The notes beneath the pieces are model-generated. The model was not told the DNA's origin. It did not search any database and saw nothing but the letters and a program-made list of their open reading frames with translations. From assembly GCA_050261515.1 (NCBI GenBank), contig JBLNDJ010000012.1, forward strand, positions 1-64,000: a stretch of 64,000 nucleotides of DNA. The letters run 5' to 3'. Each line of letters begins with the position of its first letter. Position 1 is the stretch's first letter. Below, piece after piece: positions 25,224-33,481 of this stretch. A program made the translations under genes and the position numbers. The stretch comes from JBLNDJ01 sp050261515 (lineage in GTDB: Bacteria; Acidobacteriota; Terriglobia; Bryobacterales; Bryobacteraceae).

Positions 25224-26447
25224 CTACGCCGCCATCCGCCGCGCCACCAGCTCCACCTTCACCCATCCGGGCTGGCGCTTGTCGAACGCTTTGTAGGCCT
25301 CGATCGCAGACCCGAACCGCTCCACCTGCGTCAGCACCTTCGCCGGATCCACGGCCCCGGTCCGCACCAGTTCAATCAGCTCCGGAATGTACTTCCGGTG
25401 ATTGCAATTCCCCATCTGGAGCGTGAGGTTCTTGTTCATTGCCGTGCCGATGGGGAAGAACTGCGCCGTCTCGGGATAAACGCCGATGATCGACAGCGTG
25501 CCGGCTTTGGCGAGCGACTTGACCGCCCACTCGAGCGCGAGGCCCGGCGCGTCTCCCGGCTCCCAGTTGCCGTCTTTGGGGCGCGCCCTGGGCGCGATCT
25601 GCTCCACCTGCTTCCGGAACTCGCGGGCGCGCTTGTCGGCCTCCCTGGCCGCGGGCCCTGTGTGCGGGCGTACGGAATCCACTCCGACGGCATCGATCGC
25701 CCGGTCCGCGCCGATCCCGCCGGTCAGTTCGTGTATGGCTTCGACCGGATGCTCGGAGCTGAAGTCGATCACCTCGGCGCCCTGTGCGCGCGCCATCTCG
25801 AGCCGCGTGGCGATCGTGTCCACCGCCAGCACGCGGGTCGCACCCTGCAGCCGCGCGCTCGCGATCGCGAACTGTCCCACCGGGCCGCAGCCGAACACCG
25901 CCACCACATCGCCCTTCCTGATCTCGGCGAGTTTGGCGCCGAACCAGCCCGTCGGGAAGATATCGGAAAGAAGGATCGCCTGCTCGTCGGTGATCTCCAC
26001 AGGCAGTTTCACCAAACCGATGTTGGCGAACGGAACGCGCGCCTTCTCCGCTTGCAGGCCGTGGAACGGGCCCGTGTTTTCAGGGCCGCCGTAGAACGCC
26101 GTTCCGGCCCGGGCGCCGTTCGGGTTGGCGTTGTCGCACTGCGCGAAGTAGCCCGACCGGCAATAGCTGCAATACCCGCAGGCGATCGTGGATGGAATTA
26201 CCACGCGGTCTCCGGGCCTGAAGTCCCGCACCGCGGGCCCCGTTTCTTCGACCACGCCGACGCCCTCATGACCCAGGATGGTCCCGGATTTCATCGGCCC
26301 CGCCGTGCCGCGGATGAAATGCAGATCGGTGCCGCAGATCGCGCTCGCCGTCAGGCTCACGACCGCATCGGCCGGCTCCTTGATGCGCGGCTCTTTGACA
26401 TCATCCAGACGAATGTCTCCGATTCCATGAAAAACGACAGCTTTCAT
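25224..26447 (-). CDS. Zinc alcohol dehydrogenase, formaldehyde dehydrogenase-like
   Basis: 407-aa medium-chain dehydrogenase. The catalytic zinc site includes SAICGTDLHF and GHEGVG; the structural zinc loop is CGYCSYCRSGYFAQC. GCGPVGQFA is the Rossmann dinucleotide site, with VLAVDTIATRLEMA giving the NAD-type acidic residue. An insert of about 50 residues (DSVRPHTGPAAREADKRARE) is typical of glutathione-independent formaldehyde dehydrogenases such as FdhA. A GGAGGGG ribosome site lies 6 nt before ATG 26447, fixing the start. Confidence 0.87.
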   Translation of the reverse strand: MKAVVFHGIGDIRLDDVKEPRIKEPADAVVSLTASAICGTDLHFIRGTAGPMKSGTILGHEGVGVVEETGPAVRDFRPGDRVVIPSTIACGYCSYCRSGYFAQCDNANPNGARAGTAFYGGPENTGPFHGLQAEKARVPFANIGLVKLPVEITDEQAILLSDIFPTGWFGAKLAEIRKGDVVAVFGCGPVGQFAIASARLQGATRVLAVDTIATRLEMARAQGAEVIDFSSEHPVEAIHELTGGIGADRAIDAVGVDSVRPHTGPAAREADKRAREFRKQVEQIAPRARPKDGNWEPGDAPGLALEWAVKSLAKAGTLSIIGVYPETAQFFPIGTAMNKNLTLQMGNCNHRKYIPELIELVRTGAVDPAKVLTQVERFGSAIEAYKAFDKRQPGWVKVELVARRMAA

Positions 26448-26484
26448 GAATGGCCCCTCCTGCACTTAACGTACTACTTGCGGG

Positions 26485-26537
26485 GCGGCCTCTCCAGGCC
26501 GCGGCGGGGCTGTTAGCCCGCCTCCCACCGGCGGGCT
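26485..26537. repeat. Pair of GC hairpins downstream of the kinase gene
   Basis: GCGGCCT/AGGCCGC with a CTCC loop (26485-26502) and AGCCCGCC/GGCGGGCT with a 7-nt loop (26515-26537). They sit just after the kinase stop (kinase reads leftward), so they could end its transcript. The first is nearly identical to hairpin cores at 42543 and 54446. Confidence 0.6.
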
Positions 26538-26546
26538 GAGAGGCAC

Positions 26547-29516
26547 CTACTCCGCGTAGTCCGCGATCATGATATCGCTGCCGCTCTGATCGATCTGGCT
26601 GTAAAGGATCTGGGCGCCGTCCGGAGAGACGGCGAAGGCGGAGTCGCCGATGATGGGCCGGTTTTGAACCTGCGCCACGAGCCGCACGCGGCGCGAAGGC
26701 AGGGCGTAGAAATAGACGCCGCGGCCGCTCGGGCCGGGGTCGTCGAAGAAGTAGATACCGTTGCGCGCCACGGCCCAGTAGCCCCAGAACCCCGCCTTCA
26801 GTCCCTCGAGCACCGGCTCCTCGACTCCGCTACTAATCACCTTCCGCCACAGCCCCGGAATGCTGCGCCCCTTCGCGTAGTAGACGTGCTTGCCATCCGG
26901 CGACTCGAACGCGGCGAAGCCTCCCTGCGCGGTCACCTGGACGGACTCGCCCCCGTCAACCGCTTTCTTCCACACCTGCCAGGCCCCGCTGCGGTTGGAG
27001 GCAAAGTAAATCCACTTCCCATCCTGCGACCAGCTCGGCACCACGTCTTCGGACGGCTCCGTCGTGAGCCTGCGCGGCGTGCCTCCGCCGGCGCTGACGA
27101 TCCAGATATCGGCCTGGCCCTCCGGGCGCGTGTCGAAGGCGATCGAGCGGCCATCGGGCGACCAGCGCGGCGTTCCGGTGAGCGGCCCGCCGAAGTTCGT
27201 GATCTGCGCGATGTGGCCGCCTTCCGCGTCGCAGGTCCAGACTTCATGGCTGCCCGAACGGTTCGAGCGGAACGCGATGCGGCTGCCGTCGGGCGAATAT
27301 TGCGGGCTCGAATCGAACATCGTGGACACGATCAGCTTCTGGGGCGCGCCCGGATTGCGCAGGTCGATGCGCCATACGTTGGTGTCGAGGAAGAACTGCG
27401 AGTACGCCATGCGGCGGCCGTCGCGCGAAAACGACGGGTCGCTCGCGCCGGGGCCGATGCCGGGGATACGCTCGGGCGCGCCGCCCGCGGCCGGCACCCG
27501 CCACAGATTGTAGGCGCCGCCGCGGTTCGACGAGAACACGATGTAGCGGCCGTCGCGCGTCCACGTTTGCGAGAGGATGTCGCGGTTGTCAAACGTCAGC
27601 CGCCGCGGCGCGCCGCCGCGCGCGCCGGTGACCCAAATATCGCTCACACCGCTGCCCGGCGCGCGGATGAAGCTGACCTCGGCGCCGTCGGGGGAGAACG
27701 CCGGGTTTGTGTCGCCCACGATCCGCTCCGGCGGCAGCGTGAGCTTGCGGCGCGAGCCGTCTTCGAGCGCAATGAGATAGACGCTGAACGGCTCGTTCGC
27801 CGAGCCGCGGTCGCCGAGAGCGAGGTACCGTCCGTCCGGCGACCAGGCCACGGGATGCACGTTCGATTCGATTCCAGCCGCGTCCAGCCGGGCTGGGTAC
27901 ACATCGGCGATTTTGCGGTGGACGCCGCTCGCCGCGGGCGAAACGAAGATCGCCGTCTCGGTTTTCGACGACCGCAAAAAAAGGATCGAGTTGCCGTCGG
28001 GCGACCAGGCCGGGCTGGTGTCCTCGGCCGCATTGGTGGTCAGCCGCAGAAGGCCGCCGCCTTTCGCGTCCATGACGTACACGTCCTTGTTGTCGTTGTT
28101 CTCGCCGCCCCAGACGAAGGCGACCTTCGAGCCGTCGGGCGAGAACGCCGGCTGGTTCTCATCCCCCGGAAAACTGGTGAAGGGCGCGATGCGCGGCTGG
28201 CCGAGGCCGGGCTGCCGCGCCGATTGCCGCGTCCACAGCAGCCCGGCGGCGAACAGCGTCGAGACCAGCGCCGCCGTGATCACGGGTGCGCGGCGGCGCT
28301 CGAAAAACTTCAACGCGCGGTAAACAAGCGTGTCGCCGCGCGCGGCGACCGGCCGGCCTTCCATGTGCCGGCGTATGTCCTCGGATAACTGCTCGGCTGA
28401 GGCGTACCGGCGCTCGGGTTCCTTTCGCATCGCCATCAGGACGATGTTGTCGAGGTCGCCGGCCAGCGATCGCCGCAAACGGTACGGATCGGTCGCGCGT
28501 GCGCGGCTCACCGTCACGGGCGAAATCTCCTCGGGCCCGGGCGCGTTCATGTGCGTGATCCGCTCGGTGCGCAGCACGGCGGTGCTGGGCCGCTCGGGCG
28601 CGATCTCGCAGATGGCGCGCGCCAGTTCGTGCGGCGCGCGGCTGCGGAAGCGGTAGGGACGGTGTCCGGTCAGCAACTCGTAGAGGACGACGCCGAGCGA
28701 GTAGACGTCGCTTGCCGCGGTGACCATCTCGCCGCGAATCTGCTCCGGGCTCGCATACTCGGGTGTCATCAGGCGCATCATGGTCACCGTCGGAGCCTCG
28801 GTCGCGAGCGCCGCTCCGGGCGCCAGGATTTTGGCGATCCCGAAATCGAGCAGCTTCGGGTTGCCGTCCGCCGTGATCAGAATGTTGCCCGGCTTGATGT
28901 CGCGATGGACGACACGCTTGCGGTGCGCGTAGTGAACCGCCGCGCAGACCGTGCGGAAAAGCCGGAGCCGCTCGTAGGTGCCCAGGCGTGCCGCGTCGCA
29001 ATACTCGTCGATCGGCCGTCCGGCGATGTACTCCATGACGAAGTACGGCAGGCCATCTTCGGTCGAGCCGCCGTCCAGAAGCCGCGCGATGTTGGGGTGG
29101 TCGAGCCCGGCCATGATCTGCCGCTCGTTGCGGAATTTCCGCACGATGAAATCGGTGTCGAAGCCGCGCTTGACGAGCTTGATGGCCACCTGCTGCTCGA
29201 AATCGCCCACGCGCACCGCGCGGTAAACGGTGCCCATGCCGCCGCGGCCGATCTCCTCGACCAGCTTGTAGGGGCCTATGCGGCGGCCTATGGCGTGGTC
29301 GTCGAGCTGTCCCGCCAGCAGGTCTGCGTGGCTTTCGATGGCGGGTGTGTCGAGCGCGTCCGATTGCTCGTAGGAATCGATGAGAGACCGGACCTCGGCC
29401 AGCAACCCGGCATCGCCGGCGCACATGCGGGCCAGGTATTCGTCGCGCTCCGGCCCCTTCAGCGCAAGCGAGGCCTCGAGCACCTGCTTGATCTGCTGCC
29501 AGCGTTCGGGGGTCAA
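26547..29516 (-). CDS. Ser/Thr protein kinase with C-terminal TolB/PD40 beta-propeller
   Basis: 989-aa membrane receptor kinase. The Hanks-type kinase domain (about 84-390) has the Gly loop GRGGMGTVYR from 91, Lys in AIKLVKRG (K113), catalytic HRDIKPGN (D206) and LLDFGIAK (DFG 224-226). A single membrane helix lies at about 409-429 (APVITAALVSTLFAAGLLW). The periplasmic part (about 445-980) holds repeated PAFSPDGSKVAFV-type PD40 strands, likely forming two propellers that sense a ligand. It ends 13 nt downstream of the sigma factor stop, and both read leftward, so the two are an operon. Confidence 0.95.
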   Translation of the reverse strand: MTPERWQQIKQVLEASLALKGPERDEYLARMCAGDAGLLAEVRSLIDSYEQSDALDTPAIESHADLLAGQLDDHAIGRRIGPYKLVEEIGRGGMGTVYRAVRVGDFEQQVAIKLVKRGFDTDFIVRKFRNERQIMAGLDHPNIARLLDGGSTEDGLPYFVMEYIAGRPIDEYCDAARLGTYERLRLFRTVCAAVHYAHRKRVVHRDIKPGNILITADGNPKLLDFGIAKILAPGAALATEAPTVTMMRLMTPEYASPEQIRGEMVTAASDVYSLGVVLYELLTGHRPYRFRSRAPHELARAICEIAPERPSTAVLRTERITHMNAPGPEEISPVTVSRARATDPYRLRRSLAGDLDNIVLMAMRKEPERRYASAEQLSEDIRRHMEGRPVAARGDTLVYRALKFFERRRAPVITAALVSTLFAAGLLWTRQSARQPGLGQPRIAPFTSFPGDENQPAFSPDGSKVAFVWGGENNDNKDVYVMDAKGGGLLRLTTNAAEDTSPAWSPDGNSILFLRSSKTETAIFVSPAASGVHRKIADVYPARLDAAGIESNVHPVAWSPDGRYLALGDRGSANEPFSVYLIALEDGSRRKLTLPPERIVGDTNPAFSPDGAEVSFIRAPGSGVSDIWVTGARGGAPRRLTFDNRDILSQTWTRDGRYIVFSSNRGGAYNLWRVPAAGGAPERIPGIGPGASDPSFSRDGRRMAYSQFFLDTNVWRIDLRNPGAPQKLIVSTMFDSSPQYSPDGSRIAFRSNRSGSHEVWTCDAEGGHIAQITNFGGPLTGTPRWSPDGRSIAFDTRPEGQADIWIVSAGGGTPRRLTTEPSEDVVPSWSQDGKWIYFASNRSGAWQVWKKAVDGGESVQVTAQGGFAAFESPDGKHVYYAKGRSIPGLWRKVISSGVEEPVLEGLKAGFWGYWAVARNGIYFFDDPGPSGRGVYFYALPSRRVRLVAQVQNRPIIGDSAFAVSPDGAQILYSQIDQSGSDIMIADYAE

Positions 29517-29529
29517 CGGGATCTCCGGA

Positions 29530-30111
29530 TCACGTCGCCGCGCCGCGGCTGCGCCCGCTGAGGTCGCGGTAGAGCCATGCCTTCGCGGTCGTCCAGTCGC
29601 GCTTGACCGTCGCGGGCGAGATGGAAAGGACTTCGGCGGTCTCCTCGATCGACAGGCCTGCGAAGAACCGCAGTTCGACCACCCGGCTCTGCTGCGGGTC
29701 GAGCTTCGCCAGGTTCTCGAGCGCTTCGTCGAGCGCGACCAGGTCGAAATCGCGCTGGCCGGAGGCGGCGATGGCTTCGTCGAGCGACAGCTTCACCGCG
29801 TCGGCGCCGCGCTTGAGGGCGTGCCGCCGCCGCGCGTGGTCCACCAGGATGCGGCGGATCATCTGCGCCGCGATCCCGAAAAAGTGCGCGCGGTTCTGCC
29901 AGCGCACGCTCTGCTGATCGACCATGCGCAGATAGGCTTCGTGCACCAGGTCCGTGCTCTGGAGCGTGTGGCCCGGCCGCTCGTTGCGCAGGTAACGGCC
30001 CGCCAGGCGCCGCAGTTCGTCGTACACCAGCGGCGTGAGGCGGTCCAGGGCGGACTCGTCCCCTTCGCTCCAGCTCACGAGCAGTTGCGTCACGTCCCTG
30101 GTCGAGTTCAA
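29530..30111 (-). CDS. ECF-type sigma factor, TIGR02999 class
   Basis: About 193 aa. Region 2 shows LVYDELRRLAGRYLRNERPGH and LQSTDLVHEAYLRM; the linker has FFGIAAQMIRRILVDHARRR, characteristic of the Acidobacteria/Planctomycetes TIGR02999 class; region 4 has RVVELRFFAGLSIEETAEVL and SPATVKRDW. The start is uncertain: TTG 30111 places the family-like DVTQLLVSW near the N-terminus, and a CATAAT -10-like box lies on the minus strand at 30142-30137. It is followed by a receptor kinase that may control its activity. Confidence 0.9.
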   Translation of the reverse strand: MNSTRDVTQLLVSWSEGDESALDRLTPLVYDELRRLAGRYLRNERPGHTLQSTDLVHEAYLRMVDQQSVRWQNRAHFFGIAAQMIRRILVDHARRRHALKRGADAVKLSLDEAIAASGQRDFDLVALDEALENLAKLDPQQSRVVELRFFAGLSIEETAEVLSISPATVKRDWTTAKAWLYRDLSGRSRGAAT

Positions 30112-30196
30112 CCCTTCGCCCCGCAGCCTGCTAGAAATTATGCCACATGATCCTTCCGGCCGCCGCGCTGCGCGTTTCCTGGTGCAGGGGGGAAGG

Positions 30197-31174
30197 ATGA
30201 AACGGATTCTGGGGTATGGCACGGCCTCGCTCGCGCTGCTTGCGTGCGCCGTTGTGGTTTTCTTTTACGCGGTGAAGCCTTCGTCGGCCAAGCCGTCCAC
30301 GATCAAAGCGAACACGAGCCCGGAGCGCGTCGCGCGCGGGCGCTACATTTACACGCTGGCGGATTGCGACGGCTGCCATTCCGAGCGCGATTTCACGCGC
30401 TTTGCCGGGCCGGTGGTCGAAACCGGGCGCGGGCGCGGATCGGTGTTCCCGAAGGAACTGGGGATGCCCGGCACCATCGTCGCGCCCAACATCACGCCCG
30501 ACCGCGAGACCGGAATCGGCGCCTGGACCGACGGCGAGAAGATTCGCGCCATCCGCGACGGCATCGGCCGCGATGGCCGCCCGCTGTTTCCCATGATGGC
30601 GTACGAGGCGTTTCGCTCGATGAGCGATGAGGACGTCGAGAGCCTGGTCGCGTACCTGAACACGCTAGCTCCGGTCAGGCACGTCGTGCCGCGTTCGGTC
30701 ATCGATTTTCCGGTCTCGATGCTTGCCCGCCTGGCGCCGAAGCCGGCCGGGAGCGTGCCGTCTCCCGACCGCCGCGATCCGGTCAAGTACGGCGAATACC
30801 TGGTCACACTCGCCGGCTGCGCCGGTTGCCACACCTCGCGCGACGGCGGCGAAAGATTCGCGGGCGGCGAGCGATTCGCGTTTCCCGGCGCGACCGTGGT
30901 CAGCGCGAACATCACGCCCGACGCCGCCACGGGCATCGGCTCCTGGACCGAGGAGGTTTTCGTGAACCGCTTCGCGCGCTATCGCCCCTACTTGGAGAAG
31001 GGCTCGCCGAAGACCGCGCCCGAGGCGTTCACCATCATGCCGTGGCTCGCGCTCGCACAGGCCACCGACAGCGACCTGCGCGCGATCTACGCCTACCTGC
31101 GGACGCAGCCGGCCGTATCAAACCAGGTGGAGACGCACCCCGGCGTGCTCCGCGCCGCTACACCTGACTATTAG
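30197..31174 (+). CDS. Diheme cytochrome c
   Basis: 325 aa. An N-terminal membrane anchor or signal (YGTASLALLACAVVVFFYAV) precedes two cytochrome c domains with heme motifs CDGCH and CAGCH. Each is followed by a NITPD segment (APNITPDRETGIGAW; SANITPDAATGIGSW), as in the cytochrome subunits of membrane alcohol, gluconate and aldehyde dehydrogenases, and distal Met candidates follow (FPMMAYEAF, TIMPWLALA). It would accept electrons from a periplasmic dehydrogenase, but none is adjacent. ATG 30197 with GGAAGG upstream is chosen. Its stop overlaps the convergent aquaporin by 4 nt. Confidence 0.92.
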   Translation: MKRILGYGTASLALLACAVVVFFYAVKPSSAKPSTIKANTSPERVARGRYIYTLADCDGCHSERDFTRFAGPVVETGRGRGSVFPKELGMPGTIVAPNITPDRETGIGAWTDGEKIRAIRDGIGRDGRPLFPMMAYEAFRSMSDEDVESLVAYLNTLAPVRHVVPRSVIDFPVSMLARLAPKPAGSVPSPDRRDPVKYGEYLVTLAGCAGCHTSRDGGERFAGGERFAFPGATVVSANITPDAATGIGSWTEEVFVNRFARYRPYLEKGSPKTAPEAFTIMPWLALAQATDSDLRAIYAYLRTQPAVSNQVETHPGVLRAATPDY

Positions 31175-31923
31175 CGCGACTCCGCCTGTGCGCCGCTGCC
31201 CGCCGTGCGCGTCCGCGGGCGCTCGGTGGCGTCCTGCGGCACCGGCGTCGTCCGGCCGAGCCCGCGATAGACGGCCGACGCGACCGCGGCGCCGATCAGC
31301 GGCGCCACGATGAACAGCCATAACTGGTGCAGCGCCCATCCTCCGGCAAACAGTGCCGGGCCGATGCTGCGCGCGGGATTCACGGACATGTTGGTGACGG
31401 GAATCCCGACCAGGTGAATCAACGTCAGGACCAGCCCGATGGCAAGGCCGGCGAATCCGACCGGAGAGGCGGGGTCGGTCGAGCCGAGCACGGTGAACAC
31501 CAGAAAGAACGTGAGGACCACTTCGATAATGAAGGCGGCGCCCAGGCCGTAGTGGGCCGGAGAGTGTTCGCCGTAGCCGTTCGACGCCAGACCCTGCGCG
31601 GCGGCGCTGTATCCGCCCTGGATTCCCTGCGCGACCAGCAGCAGCACCGCGGCGGCGACAATCGCTCCGGCGATCTGGGCGATCCAGTAACCCACCGCGT
31701 CCCGGCCGCGCATCCTCCCGGAGAGCAGCATCCCGAAGGTCACGGCGGAGTTGATGTGGCAGCCCGATATGTGCCCGATCGCATATTGCATGGCGAGCAG
31801 GGACAATCCGAACGCGAGCGCGATCCCCACGTAACCGATGCGATCTCCAGCCAACACGGCCGCCCCGCAGCCGCCGAAAACCAGGACGAAGGTCCCGAAG
31901 AATTCCGCCAGGTATTTAGTCAT
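31171..31923 (-). CDS. aqpZ: Aquaporin Z-like channel with NSA in the first pore motif
   Basis: 250-aa MIP family channel with six membrane helices. The first half has IGHISGCHINSAVTFG, where the canonical NPA motif reads NSA; the second half keeps NPA in MSVNPARSIGPALF. Phe, His and Arg of the AqpZ selectivity filter are present (LAFGL, HLVGIPVT, NPARS), so water is the expected solute. The C-terminal tail is hydrophilic and rich in Arg and Thr. A GGAGGG ribosome site precedes ATG 31923. It reads in the same direction as yggX. Confidence 0.92.
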   Translation of the reverse strand: MTKYLAEFFGTFVLVFGGCGAAVLAGDRIGYVGIALAFGLSLLAMQYAIGHISGCHINSAVTFGMLLSGRMRGRDAVGYWIAQIAGAIVAAAVLLLVAQGIQGGYSAAAQGLASNGYGEHSPAHYGLGAAFIIEVVLTFFLVFTVLGSTDPASPVGFAGLAIGLVLTLIHLVGIPVTNMSVNPARSIGPALFAGGWALHQLWLFIVAPLIGAAVASAVYRGLGRTTPVPQDATERPRTRTAGSGAQAESR

Positions 31924-31943
31924 CGCCCGTTCCCTCCATGAGC

Positions 31944-31960
31944 ACCGCCCTATGGGCGGT
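31944..31960. terminator. Hairpin between yggX and aqpZ
   Basis: ACCGCCC and GGGCGGT form a 7-bp stem with a TAT loop. It lies in the 126-nt gap downstream of yggX and upstream of aqpZ, and could attenuate readthrough or end yggX transcription. The rest of this gap holds two A/T runs (near 31980 and 32002) but no gene. Confidence 0.4.
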
Positions 31961-32049
31961 CACACGTATATTGAATCAGAAAAAACGGGCGCCAGTCGCA
32001 CTTTTTCCGGGCTTAAGGAGTTGGGACCGCTCGCGGCCCCGGGGGGTGA

Positions 32050-32328
32050 TTACGCTCTCTGGCTCGGCGGAACGTAATCCGGAGGGAACGCGGAGCCCTC
32101 GCCGAAGAAATACTCCTCCATCTGCTTCAGGAGGAATTCCTGCGCCTTCGGGTCCGCGAGATTCAGCCGGTATTCGTTCATGATCATCTTCATGTGGTCG
32201 ACCCAGAGCTTCCAGGCGTCCTTGGAGACGTTGTCGTAGATGCGCTGGCCGAGCGGATGGCCTTCGAAAGGAACCTCGTCGAGGCCCGGCAGCTCACGTT
32301 GGAATTTGACGCAGAACACTTGGCGCAC
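32050..32328 (-). CDS. yggX: YggX-family Fe(II)-trafficking protein
   Basis: 92 aa, beginning MRQVFCVKFQRELPGL with the conserved Cys at residue 6. PFEGHPLGQRIYDNVSKDAW and LWVDHMKMIMNEYRLNL match YggX, which protects Fe-S clusters from oxidative damage and is linked to iron traffic. Length fits the family (about 90 aa). The small unknown gene upstream ends 21 nt before it. Confidence 0.93.
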   Translation of the reverse strand: MRQVFCVKFQRELPGLDEVPFEGHPLGQRIYDNVSKDAWKLWVDHMKMIMNEYRLNLADPKAQEFLLKQMEEYFFGEGSAFPPDYVPPSQRA

Positions 32329-32349
32329 AGTTCTATCCTCCCGAAAGTC

Positions 32350-32622
32350 TCAGGATAGCGCAGTGTCCTCGGAAGTTCGGGCGCGGGCGAGGTATTCGGA
32401 AAGCCGCAGCGGCCGCGTCTCGCCGCGTTCGAGGCCGCGGCGGACGGCTTTCGAATAGCGTTGCAGAACGCGCTTGCGATCCGGCCCGAGCGGGCACGAG
32501 TGCAGGTCGATCAGCAGTTCGACTTCCCAGGGCCGGAAGCTCGTGCGCGAAGTGTCGCCGTTCTCGACATCGCGCATGAAGCGGTCGAAGCGAATGAGGA
32601 TTTGCGAGCTGTCGGTCATCAT
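32350..32622 (-). CDS. Small hypothetical protein upstream of yggX
   Basis: 90 aa, charged and mostly helical: ILIRFDRFMRDVENGDTSRTSF, then PWEVELLIDLHSCPLGPDRKRVLQRYSKAVRRGLERG. No cysteine pair, membrane helix or signal is visible. I do not recognise the family. The reading frame has natural composition and sits 21 nt before yggX on the same strand, supporting it as real. Start could be either of two adjacent ATGs. Confidence 0.65.
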   Translation of the reverse strand: MMTDSSQILIRFDRFMRDVENGDTSRTSFRPWEVELLIDLHSCPLGPDRKRVLQRYSKAVRRGLERGETRPLRLSEYLARARTSEDTALS

Positions 32623-32658
32623 CGCCCATCTGGCTTATCGGCCTGCTGGGCGTGGATG

Positions 32659-33435
32659 TTAGCCCAGAATCTCTTGAACCACCCGGCCGCCGCCTGCCTC
32701 GCCGCGACCCAGAATCGCCCGGATCGTGCGCACCAGATCGGCCGGCGTGACGGGCGTCTCCACGGGCTCCGAGCCCGTGCGGTCCGTCGCTCCCACTACG
32801 CGCCCTCCCGTCAGGCCGCCGCCCGCAAGCACCACCGACCACGCGCCCGCGTGATGATCCCGCCCGCCTTCCGCATTGATGCGGGGCGTGCGGCCGAACT
32901 CGCCCATTGCCACCACGAGCGTTGTTGCGAGCAGGCCGCGCGCGTCGAGCGCAGTTACAAGGCCCGAAAACGTGCGGTCGAACTCGGGCAACACGCGTTC
33001 CTTGAGGCGGTGGAAATGGTCCGCGTGCGTGTCGAAACCCCGGCTTCCGGCAAACAGGACGCGCTCGGGCGCCAGTCCCTCGAGCAGCGCGCGCGTCGCG
33101 CGCTCATGATTCGTATCGCTCGCGTGCATCGAGCGGACGACGGTCAGCAGATGGGCGATCCGCGCCGTAAGCGGCAGGTGCTCGCAGATCTCGATTCCCG
33201 GCGCGCTCGTCCGCATGGGCCGGAACTCGCCGCGAATCTCGCGCGGAGCCTCCGGCTTCATGTCGAAGGTGTCGAGGTGGCTCGCGCCGCCTCCCTGCCA
33301 GACGACGATGCAGGTCCGGGCGCCGCCGCGCGCCAAAAGCTCCGCGCCGGCCGCCCCCACTCCGCCGCCGAATCCCGCGCCGAGCGCCGCCGCGCCGCCG
33401 CGCCGCAAAAAATCGCGCCTGCTCGTTCCTGCCAT
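32659..33435 (-). CDS. Shortened DUF1501 protein, Tat-exported
   Basis: 258 aa with a clear twin-arginine leader, TSRRDFLRRGGAAALGAGFG. The N-terminal family block is present (CIVVWQGGGASHLDTFDMKPEAP, HLLTVVRSMHASDTNHERA), as is the C-terminal block (FDTHADHFHRL, MGEFGRTPRINAEGGRDHHAGAWSVVLAGGG). DUF1501 proteins are normally about 400-470 aa; some 150-170 residues between these blocks are missing, the join being near residue 120. The usual DUF1549/DUF1553 cytochrome partner is absent. It is probably an internal-deletion derivative that may or may not be functional. Confidence 0.82.
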   Translation of the reverse strand: MAGTSRRDFLRRGGAAALGAGFGGGVGAAGAELLARGGARTCIVVWQGGGASHLDTFDMKPEAPREIRGEFRPMRTSAPGIEICEHLPLTARIAHLLTVVRSMHASDTNHERATRALLEGLAPERVLFAGSRGFDTHADHFHRLKERVLPEFDRTFSGLVTALDARGLLATTLVVAMGEFGRTPRINAEGGRDHHAGAWSVVLAGGGLTGGRVVGATDRTGSEPVETPVTPADLVRTIRAILGRGEAGGGRVVQEILG

Positions 33436-33436
33436 G

Positions 33437-33462
33437 CCCCTGGATTGTATAAAATCCAAGGG
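33437..33462. promoter_or_regulatory. Palindromic operator/promoter between DUF1501 and tartrate dehydrogenase genes
   Basis: CCC-c-TGGATT-gtataa-AATCCA-a-GGG is a 26-nt dyad with one mismatched pair, centred in the 46-nt divergent gap. It contains TATAAA (33448-33453), a good -10 box for the rightward gene 29 nt downstream. This looks like a repressor site overlapping a promoter. Confidence 0.5.
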
Positions 33463-33481
33463 ACGCGAGGCGACGCCCATT

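Noticed and set aside
25224..26447. Considered whether the four zinc/NAD dehydrogenase-type genes (25.2, 44.0, 45.5, 58.5 kb) are a duplicated cluster
   Set aside because: One is an SDR and the three zinc enzymes belong to different subgroups with different neighbours, so no tandem duplication is supported.
26664..28388. 574-codon plus-strand frame opposite the kinase propeller
   Set aside because: Arg/Ala-rich shadow caused by the periodic composition of the PD40 repeats.
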